Positions 1 through 6,430 of a stretch of 24,158 nucleotides of DNA are shown one piece after another. Source of the DNA: a candidate division Hyd24-12 bacterium UBA5074. Lineage in GTDB: Bacteria > Fermentibacterota > Fermentibacteria > Fermentibacterales > Fermentibacteraceae. Under the pieces are notes generated by a model. That model saw only the letters and a program-made list of their open reading frames with translations. It had not been told where the DNA came from and made no database searches. The stretch is from the NCBI GenBank assembly GCA_002414865.1, contig DIAQ01000075.1, positions 7,847 to 32,004 of the forward strand, read 5' to 3'. Position numbers and translations under genes: made by a program. Position 1 is the stretch's first letter. Every line of letters begins with the position of its first letter.

Positions 1-2162
1 CGCTCGAGGATCCTGCCCCGGGTCACGAGGAGAAGCGCCCTCGATCTGGCCGGAAGGTCTCCTCTCAAGCCCAGCGCCCTGTCCACATCGAGCAGGGCAT
101 CGCGGGGGTCTCCCCTGGCCAGCGCCGCCTCCGCCGCCTGCTGGAAGAGGCCTGCCGATTCCTCAGCCTTCTCCGCTCTCTCCAGGTGCATCGCGGTCAC
201 GGCCATATACGAATCGGGGGATCCTGCGGAATGCTTCGCCAGCCATTCGGCCGCCGCGGAGTGCGCCTTCCTCCTTCTGCCCGCGGCGAGCATGGTGGAG
301 ATGGCCTCGCAGGCCAGCGAATGCCGGAATCGGAACTCGGCACAGCCTCTGAACGAGGACCAGGGAGCCCTGGTCACCACATTGCGCCCCTCGAGGCCGG
401 AGAGCACCTCGAGAACCTCGGCGCGGCTCCTGCCGACAACCTCGGCGACGGCCGAATCCCAGAACCTCCGGCCGAACACCGCGGCAGCCTGAAGGACCTC
501 CCTCTCCGAACGGGGCAGCGAATCGAGGCGGTTTCGGATGATCCCCTGGAGGTTGTCTGGTATCAAGCTGTCCAGATCCGTGCCGGGGCGTACTGCCCAG
601 CTGCCCTCGAATGGGCACAGGGCCCCTGCCGCCATGACCATCCGGAATGCTTCCTCGGAGTGGAATGGGTTGCCTCCCGACCTCTTGTGCAAGTCCTGCG
701 CGAAGTCGGCAGCGATCCGGCTTCCCTCCGGGAGGAGCCCCTCGATCAGCAGTCGCGTTTCTCGAGGCTCCAGCAGGTCCAGCCTGATCAGCTCGTGTCC
801 CGCGGCTGGGTTCCCCCAGCGCGGAGCCCTCTCGAAGAGCACCGGTCTGGTCGTGCAGATGGCCAGGAACCTCTTCCCCGGCCTTTCGCGATTGAGCATC
901 TCGACGAGCCTGAGGGTGGCGTCGTCCGCCCATTGGATATCCTCCAGGACAAGCAGATGCGAACCGCCGCCGAAGGCTGCGGTGAAGAAGGCCAGCAGCT
1001 CGATCTCGTCGGTCCTGGGTTCGGATGAGTCCAGCGTCCCGAATCCCATGAACCTGGCCACCCTTTCGGCCTTCCTCGTATCCATCTCTCCACCTGTGAG
1101 ATCGACGATCCTGGCCAGGGCGGTTTCAGCGCCGGACGCCATGGGGATGCCCAGCCAGCCCGCCAGCATGTCCCTGAATGCCGCATAGGGGGTGGTGCGC
1201 GTCTCGGGCGAGGAGCGCCCCTTCAGGACGACCGTCTCCGGGAACTCGGCCAGCGACCTTCCGAGGAACTCGGAGACCAGCCGGGCCTTGCCTGTGCCGG
1301 CCTCCCCCGCAACTACCACGAGAGCGCATGAACCTGGCGAGGAGGCTTCCCTCAGAACCTCGGCCATCCTCTCGAGCTGGGCGGTCCTGCCGATCATGGG
1401 ACGGGATGGGGCCGCAGGTCCGGCGGCGGTATCCCTGAAATGGCCGGCCGGCATTCGGCCTGCGAGCCATGCCCTGACCTTTCTTCCGTCCGATCCGGCC
1501 TGGTCGATGAGCAGCTCCACGCACTCGAAGCCATCCCTCACGAGCTTCCAGGTCTCCTCGGAGAGCAGGATCGATGCGCCTCTGGCAGTCTTCGCGAGCT
1601 TGATCGCGCGGGCCTTCATATCGGGCGATTCGTCCTCGATCGACCCGGTGCCGGCACCCGGAGCGGGTTCCGCCTCCGCGGTGACGATCGAGATGCCGCA
1701 TGCGGGTTCAGGCTCGTCTTCGCCGTGTTCGGAAAGGCCTGCCGCCATCAGGTCGAGCTCGTGGCGGATCTCGAGAGCTGCCGCCACGGCCTTTTCTGCT
1801 CCGTCTGCACCACCGTCCGAGTCCCACGATGCGAGGAGGCAGTTTTCGAGCTTGCCCGCAGCCCTTCCTGATCGCGAGGCAACTATCGAGTGGAACTTGA
1901 CGGCGAATCCGTCCTGGTCGTCCTGGACCTGCCCCCCGGGTTCGTCGGAGGCCTGGTCGGAACGCGGCGGGATGCAGCAGAGGAGAGCGGCTGCCTGGTC
2001 ATGCCTTGCGGCGACACCATCGGCGAGCAGAGCCAGCCTCCTGCGGAGGGGGGCCATTGCGGAGTCCGCCAGCTCGTCACCCAGAGCTGATCTCTGAGTC
2101 TCGAGCACGGCAAGCGCCTTGGCCAGACTTTCGAGTTCTGTTCTGCGGTCTTCCGGTGCCAT
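1..2162 (-). CDS. STAND/AAA_16-type ATPase with degenerate cyclase-like N-terminal domain (3' end outside window)
   Basis: The frame is open from an ATG at 2162 to the window edge (720 codons, C-terminus missing). GGAGGAAAG lies 6 nt before the ATG and decides the start. Residues about 85-235 resemble a class III nucleotide cyclase domain: helix AEKAVAAALEI, strand ACGISIV, then MKARAIKLAKTARGASILLS. The catalytic Asp positions are not recognisable, so it is probably inactive. Residues about 255-500 are an AAA_16/STAND NTPase: MIGR entry motif, Walker A GEAGTGKA (286-293), Walker B LLVLEDIQWADD (403-414) and RSGGNPF (494-500). The Walker A Ser/Thr is replaced by Ala293. From about 540 the protein is helical (winged-helix then TPR-like, for example GLFQQAAEAALARGD). 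Known relatives are signalling or regulatory ATPases of the adenylate-cyclase/AAA type. Its exact role is unknown. Confidence 0.85.
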   Translation of the reverse strand, partial: MAPEDRRTELESLAKALAVLETQRSALGDELADSAMAPLRRRLALLADGVAARHDQAAALLCCIPPRSDQASDEPGGQVQDDQDGFAVKFHSIVASRSGRAAGKLENCLLASWDSDGGADGAEKAVAAALEIRHELDLMAAGLSEHGEDEPEPACGISIVTAEAEPAPGAGTGSIEDESPDMKARAIKLAKTARGASILLSEETWKLVRDGFECVELLIDQAGSDGRKVRAWLAGRMPAGHFRDTAAGPAAPSRPMIGRTAQLERMAEVLREASSPGSCALVVVAGEAGTGKARLVSEFLGRSLAEFPETVVLKGRSSPETRTTPYAAFRDMLAGWLGIPMASGAETALARIVDLTGGEMDTRKAERVARFMGFGTLDSSEPRTDEIELLAFFTAAFGGGSHLLVLEDIQWADDATLRLVEMLNRERPGKRFLAICTTRPVLFERAPRWGNPAAGHELIRLDLLEPRETRLLIEGLLPEGSRIAADFAQDLHKRSGGNPFHSEEAFRMVMAAGALCPFEGSWAVRPGTDLDSLIPDNLQGIIRNRLDSLPRSEREVLQAAAVFGRRFWDSAVAEVVGRSRAEVLEVLSGLEGRNVVTRAPWSSFRGCAEFRFRHSLACEAISTMLAAGRRRKAHSAAAEWLAKHSAGSPDSYMAVTAMHLERAEKAEESAGLFQQAAEAALARGDPRDALLDVDRALGLRGDLPARSRALLLVTRGRILE

Positions 2163-2200
2163 GAGCAGCTTTCCTCCATCGGCCGCATATTCCAGGAAGC

Positions 2201-2231
2201 TATAATGTTGTAATGGCGGTAAACGCGCCAT
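2201..2231 (+). promoter_or_regulatory. Perfect -10 box and adjoining hairpin ahead of the sugar acyltransferase
   Basis: TATAAT at 2201-2206 matches the consensus -10 exactly, but no good -35 box sits 16-18 nt upstream. Seven bases later, ATGGCG (2213-2218) and CGCCAT (2226-2231) form a 6-bp inverted repeat around the expected transcription start. It could be an operator or a 5' hairpin. The leader to the ATG at 2314 would be about 100 nt. The promoter assignment is inference. Confidence 0.4.
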
Positions 2232-2313
2232 ATCCCGGATGCGCCCGGTTCGTGCCAGGGGGCGGAAGCGCAGACCGGGTGTCAGGCGGCCAATCATCGG
2301 GAGGTCGGACCGG

Positions 2314-2829
2314 ATGAAGTTCAGGAAGGGCGAGCAGGAGCAGAAGGGCGCCGGGCGTCAGGCGGCCGGAGCCGCACAGGAGAATCCGCTGCAGGTGATG
2401 AGCGACTGCAGGGTTGGTGAGGGGACGAAGGTCTGGAATTTCGTCAACATGTACGGGTGCACGATCGGGCGCGACTGCATGATCGGGTGCTTCGTCGAGA
2501 TACAGCGCGGCGCGGAGATCGGCGACAGGACGCGTATACAGAGCCACAGCTTCGTCTGCGACATGGTGAGGATCGGCAGTGACTGCTTCGTCGGCCACGG
2601 GGTGATGTTCATCAACGACGTGTATCCTCCGCAGGCCGACCGTGGCAGCTGGAAATCCACCGTCGTGGAGGACGGGGCAAGCATCGGCTCGAACGCCACC
2701 ATCCTCCCTGTCCGCATCGGCAGGGGCGCGATCGTCGGCGCGGGCTCCGTGGTCACGAGCGATGTCCCCGACGGCGCCATAGTCGCGGGCAATCCCGCCA
2801 GGGTCATCCGGTTCAGACAGAAGCAGTGA
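2314..2829 (+). CDS. Left-handed beta-helix sugar N-acyltransferase (WbpD/WlbB or FdtC-like)
   Basis: This 171-residue protein is built of hexapeptide repeats, for example CTIGRDCMIGCFVEI, ASIGSNATILPVRIGRGAIVGAGSVV. It ends with the DVPDGAIVAGNPARVIRF signature of nucleotide-sugar N-acetyltransferases. The order KVWNF, KIQ-like RIQSHSFV and VMFINDVYPP matches the WbpD/WlbB and FdtC/QdtC group, which acetylate an amino group on UDP- or dTDP-linked amino sugars for surface polysaccharide. I chose the ATG at 2314 because GGGAGG lies 9 nt upstream. An in-frame ATG at 2239 would add 25 basic residues unlike the family, and an ATG at 2398 lacks a good ribosome binding site. No other polysaccharide genes lie nearby, so the substrate cannot be named. 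Confidence 0.85.
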   Translation: MKFRKGEQEQKGAGRQAAGAAQENPLQVMSDCRVGEGTKVWNFVNMYGCTIGRDCMIGCFVEIQRGAEIGDRTRIQSHSFVCDMVRIGSDCFVGHGVMFINDVYPPQADRGSWKSTVVEDGASIGSNATILPVRIGRGAIVGAGSVVTSDVPDGAIVAGNPARVIRFRQKQ

Positions 2830-2852
2830 GGGCGGGCCCTGAGAGCCCGCCC
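2830..2852. terminator. GC-rich hairpin between convergent genes
   Basis: GGGCGGGC (2830-2837) pairs with GCCCGCCC (2845-2852) around a 7-nt loop, directly after the acyltransferase stop and 21 nt past the stop of the convergent VIT/vWA gene. There is no T-tract on either strand, so it may be a weak or factor-assisted bidirectional terminator. Confidence 0.5.
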
Positions 2853-2873
2853 CCGCCGTTCCGAACTCCCGGC

Positions 2874-5294
2874 CTAGACCGCTGAGAAGGTCAGCGTCAC
2901 GCTGATCGTGCCTGCGCCGTCAGGCGGCGCCGGCATCTCGATATCCTCGAGGATCCCGCAGACTGCCCTGGCCAGCCCGGTGTCTCCGACGCCGTCACTC
3001 GTGACCGTCGCCGAGACGACCTCTCCGGCGCCGTCCACTTCCAGGGCGATCACCATCGTGCCCGTGGGGTACTCGCCATCCGCCCCGATCTCCTCGAACA
3101 GCGCGGAATACCTCTCTTCCACGCCGTCCAGGACTTCGCGCACCGCCGCCCTGACCTGCGACGGGAGAAGCCCCAGGTAGGGGCTCGCACCTGCGAGGGT
3201 CACGCTGGCCGAGGGCGTCCAGCCGTACGAGTAGTCGTAGTCCCCGGCGGCGTCGTCCAAGGAACGCTCGCAGGCGACCGTCTGTGCGCAGGGGGCGCCT
3301 CCGACAGCGTATCCGCCGTACGAAGCCATGGAAGAACGCCCGGCAGCGGCCCCTGTGTAGACCGCACTCGATTCGCCTTCGCCGAAGACACCCTCGTAGG
3401 AGACCCCGTCGGGCATCTCCACGGGCACTTCGACGGTGACCGGCCGCCCGTCGACGTTCCTGACCTCTTCGCAGACCGCCACGAACGAAGTGTAGTTGCT
3501 CATTATCTGGTAGTCGAGCGCCACGTCTGTGATCTCGTCGACTATCTCCTGGTTGTAGTTCTCATATCCGGACGGATCGTACAGGAGCCTCGAGATATCT
3601 GCTATCTTCCTGCGTGCCCAGAGGGTGGCGATGACGTCGTTGCCCTCCTCGTGCTCGGGCAGGGTCACATCCAGACGCTGGCTCCAGGGTCTGCCGGCAA
3701 CGGTGCCTGTGATCCTCACAGGGCCTCTGCCGGGCGTCGTGTAGCGACCGACGACTACCAGGGGCTGACCCGCGAAGAGGTCCGGGATGAGCGAGGGATA
3801 GACCTCGTCGACATGCAGCCTTCCCCAGTCGATATCGATGCCGACCAGGTAGGGATTGTTGATCTTGTCGTAGATGCCCGCGACGGCCGTCTCGGGGTCC
3901 TGCTCCAGGCCGACGTAGTAGGCCGCGCCGCGGCCCTCCTCGGCCAGGCTCTCGATGAGGAAGCGGTTGGGGCTCGAGCCGACGCCCACGCTGAAGAGCC
4001 TCGTGTTCTCGCCGAGGGTCGACTGGAGCTCGCCCAGGATCTCCGCCTCGTTGCCTATGTAGCCGTCTGTCAGGAAGATCACGAATCTCATCCGGTCCGG
4101 GTCCTCGGGATAGCCGATCGCCGAGCGGATGCCCTCGATCATCATGGTGCCGCCTTCGCCCTCGAGGGCATCGATGTAGTCGACTCCCCTCCTGACGTTG
4201 GACGGCGTGTTCCTGAGCGGTGTCTCGGACATCCCGCTCGCATCCTCGCTGAACCGGATTATCTGGAACGTGTCGTCGGGGTTCATCCCGCGGACGAACT
4301 GCCTGACGGTCTCCTTGGCCACCTCGATGGGCTGCCCGCTCATGGAGCCGGAGCAGTCTACGACGAAGAAGAGCTCCTTCGGGGTTATCTCGCTTCCGCT
4401 CACTCCCAGGTCCGGCTGGAGGATCAGCATGAAGTGCCCGCCGAGATCGCCGTTCGTTGCCAGGACTCCCGCCTCTATCTCGTTCGACGAGGACTGGTAG
4501 CTGAGCACGAAGTCGCGGTTCGGTATCGCCTCACGCTGAGCGAGACGGATCAGGGTCGTGCCGTCACCCCTCTCGTTCTGCTCTATGTCATGGTTGAGGG
4601 AGGTGATCCCCCGGATAGGGAATCCCGTGTCCAGAGACACCGTGATGGTGATGTCGTAGCCGGTCCTCATGCCCTCGGGGACCACATGCGGTGTGATCCT
4701 GCTCGCGTCGGGCACCTGGTCGGTGTCGGGCGACCATCCGGTGCCCCCCGCCCCTGTCGGATCACCGGGGATGAACCTCGGCCCCACCACGGTCGGGAAG
4801 GTCAGCGTGTAGTGGCCGTCGTCGAAGGCGACGGGAGCCACATAGCTGATCTCGATCGTGATGCTGTCTCCGGGCATGATGTTGCCCACGCTCTGGGTGA
4901 AGATGTTCGGGCGCTCCTGCTCGAGGAGGCTGGCGGTCTGTCCGGAGGAGATGGCTTCCTCGTAGATCGCCCTTGCGGCGTCTCTCTCGAAAATCCTGCC
5001 AACGATCAGCCGGTCGCCTATGTACATGTTCATCCGATCGACGGCCCCGTCTTCCGGAAGCGGGAACACGTAGACGGCCTCGATCGCCTCGGCGTAAGGA
5101 TTGCCGTAGACCTGCCTCACGGTGGCCCGCTGGAGATTCCCGGTGACGAAGATGTCAACGCCCGTGTGCTCGAGGGGGAGGTCGCCCACCACGCCATCCT
5201 CCCCGAGGACCTGCAGCCTGCCTCCATAGACCTCGTCCTGCCCTGCGGCAGCCTGCGTCCCCAGCAGCATCAGGAAAACCAGCAGCGCTCTCAT
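2874..5294 (-). CDS. Secreted VIT-vWA protein with AgmX/PglI-like C-terminal domain
   Basis: The protein has 806 residues. An ATG at 5294 follows GGGGAGG with 6-nt spacing and opens a signal peptide (MRALLVFLMLLGTQAAAG, no lipobox). An upstream ATG at 5447 would bury this signal and is rejected. Residues about 22-152 form a VIT (inter-alpha-trypsin) domain. Residues about 305-480 are a von Willebrand A domain with an intact MIDAS, DCSGS at 313-317, and the later FLTDGYIG. Residues about 635-700 are a low-complexity Gly/Ser/Tyr linker containing C669 and C675. Residues about 705-806 resemble the AgmX/PglI (TonB-like) C-terminal domain: GTMVIALEVDGAGEV, then ARAVCGILEDIEMPAP. VIT-vWA proteins generally mediate metal-dependent protein binding at the cell surface. 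The partner is unknown. Confidence 0.88.
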   Translation of the reverse strand: MRALLVFLMLLGTQAAAGQDEVYGGRLQVLGEDGVVGDLPLEHTGVDIFVTGNLQRATVRQVYGNPYAEAIEAVYVFPLPEDGAVDRMNMYIGDRLIVGRIFERDAARAIYEEAISSGQTASLLEQERPNIFTQSVGNIMPGDSITIEISYVAPVAFDDGHYTLTFPTVVGPRFIPGDPTGAGGTGWSPDTDQVPDASRITPHVVPEGMRTGYDITITVSLDTGFPIRGITSLNHDIEQNERGDGTTLIRLAQREAIPNRDFVLSYQSSSNEIEAGVLATNGDLGGHFMLILQPDLGVSGSEITPKELFFVVDCSGSMSGQPIEVAKETVRQFVRGMNPDDTFQIIRFSEDASGMSETPLRNTPSNVRRGVDYIDALEGEGGTMMIEGIRSAIGYPEDPDRMRFVIFLTDGYIGNEAEILGELQSTLGENTRLFSVGVGSSPNRFLIESLAEEGRGAAYYVGLEQDPETAVAGIYDKINNPYLVGIDIDWGRLHVDEVYPSLIPDLFAGQPLVVVGRYTTPGRGPVRITGTVAGRPWSQRLDVTLPEHEEGNDVIATLWARRKIADISRLLYDPSGYENYNQEIVDEITDVALDYQIMSNYTSFVAVCEEVRNVDGRPVTVEVPVEMPDGVSYEGVFGEGESSAVYTGAAAGRSSMASYGGYAVGGAPCAQTVACERSLDDAAGDYDYSYGWTPSASVTLAGASPYLGLLPSQVRAAVREVLDGVEERYSALFEEIGADGEYPTGTMVIALEVDGAGEVVSATVTSDGVGDTGLARAVCGILEDIEMPAPPDGAGTISVTLTFSAV

Positions 5295-5414
5295 CTGAAT
5301 CCTCCCCTTTGTGGACATTCCTGATGCTTCTACTTGCGAGGGCCCGGCAGTATTCCCGATGCGCCAGGGCTCCGGGGGCTCCAGGACCTCGCAGAACATC
5401 CGGATAGCTGTAAA

Positions 5415-5443
5415 TTGACACCGGGTCTGAAGCCCGGTAGGGT
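5415..5443 (+). promoter_or_regulatory. Sigma70-like promoter with inverted repeat in the spacer
   Basis: TTGACA (5415-5420) is a perfect -35 box. After 17 nt comes TAGGGT (5438-5443), which keeps the T, A and final T of a -10 box. The spacer holds CCGGG-N7-CCCGG (5421-5437), a possible operator. It lies about 58 nt upstream of the propeller-like protein's ATG at 5501. The rest of 5295-5500 shows no gene and no clear promoter for the divergent VIT/vWA gene. Confidence 0.5.
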
Positions 5444-5500
5444 ACAAATGTGGAGGACATCCATCGAGGAATCCCTCCGCGGATTCGGAAGGGGGATGTG

Positions 5501-6361
5501 ATGAGGTTTGTACTGTGCGCGATCATGTTCCTGGCCGGGGTAGCCGTTGCGATAGACGCAGACGGGAATCTCTACCCGGGTACCGTCATCCCGGCTCATC
5601 CCGATCCTGGCTCGGACGCGTTGACGATCACGGTGCTGACCACCTGGCAGACCGGATTCCAGACCCTCGGGCTCGACTGGTTCAACAACGGCTCGGGTGA
5701 CTACCTCGTCTTCTCCGACGCCACGAACGACCAGGTCCACCTCTTCAGCGTTGCCAGCGGAACCGTGACCGACACCAAGGATCTGATGGACACCAACGTC
5801 AGCGCCTTCGGAGTCGCGGGCGGCCCCAACGGCCAGATGTTCACCACGAACGACTGGACCAACAGCACGCTGTACATCTGGAGCGGGAGCATCTGGTCGC
5901 TTGAAACCAACCCGGCCGGGAGCAACGGCAGGGGCATGGAGTTCAACGTCGCGAGCGGCAACTACTGGGAGGCTGCCACCAGCGGCTCCACGAAGACCAT
6001 CTACCGCTTCACCCCGGGGGCCGGCTCCTCGACCTACACGATCACCCAGCCCGCCACCCAGATGAGCGGCATCGCCGTCTTCCCCTACGCCGGCAACCTC
6101 GCCGTCATGGTCGGCTGCTACAACACCGCGAACTTCTACTTCTACTCGTACAACGGCAGTGCCCTCACCTGGATCGGCACGGCGCCCTGCCCGACCGTAT
6201 CCGGTCTCAGCAGCTCCCTCGGCCTGTGCTACTCCCCCACCAGGGACACCTTCTTCTGGAGCTGGACCGACGCCTCCTCGGTGGCGCACCTGACCGAGCT
6301 CGAGATCAACGGCGTCTCCCTCCAGAGCACCACCTGGGGCGAGATCAAGACCCTGTTCTAG
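5501..6361 (+). CDS. Secreted propeller-like protein of unknown function
   Basis: This 286-residue protein starts at the ATG at 5501, preceded by GAAGGGGGATGTG and followed by a signal peptide (MRFVLCAIMFLAGVAVA). The mature part is rich in Asn, Thr, Ser, Trp and Tyr. It shows about five loose repeats of 40-50 residues, each with a Gly-led strand and a later aromatic strand: GDYLVFSDATND, GQMFTTNDWTNS, GNYWEAATSGST, GNLAVMVGCYNT and RDTFFWSWTDAS. That pattern suggests beta-propeller blades, which is inference. I see no catalytic motif, lipobox or C-terminal sorting domain. It is monocistronic, with its own promoter and a strong terminator. I do not recognise the family. It is likely an exported surface or periplasmic binding protein. 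Confidence 0.75.
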   Translation: MRFVLCAIMFLAGVAVAIDADGNLYPGTVIPAHPDPGSDALTITVLTTWQTGFQTLGLDWFNNGSGDYLVFSDATNDQVHLFSVASGTVTDTKDLMDTNVSAFGVAGGPNGQMFTTNDWTNSTLYIWSGSIWSLETNPAGSNGRGMEFNVASGNYWEAATSGSTKTIYRFTPGAGSSTYTITQPATQMSGIAVFPYAGNLAVMVGCYNTANFYFYSYNGSALTWIGTAPCPTVSGLSSSLGLCYSPTRDTFFWSWTDASSVAHLTELEINGVSLQSTTWGEIKTLF

Positions 6362-6383
6362 AAACAGGCTGTCGGATCGACGG

Positions 6384-6409
6384 AGGGCCTCCGCGGAAGC
6401 GGGGGCCCT
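6384..6409. terminator. Strong 11-bp hairpin with GGAA tetraloop between convergent genes
   Basis: AGGGCCTCCGC (6384-6394) pairs with GCGGGGGCCCT (6399-6409), 11 pairs with one T-G wobble, closing a GNRA-type GGAA loop. It sits 22 nt after the propeller-like gene stop and 21 nt past the stop of the convergent C25 peptidase gene. It is followed only by TCT on the plus strand. It is probably a bidirectional terminator. Confidence 0.65.
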
Positions 6410-6430
6410 TCTGCATCTCAGCCTGGAATG

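Noticed and set aside
2281..2368. Short direct repeat GTCAGGCGGCC near 2281 and 2357
   Set aside because: It is only 11 bp in GC-rich sequence with no further structure, so it is likely chance.
3651..5324. Plus-strand open frame of 557 codons opposite the VIT/vWA gene
   Set aside because: The minus-strand frame has a signal peptide, MIDAS motif and strong ribosome binding site. The plus frame has no recognisable domain.
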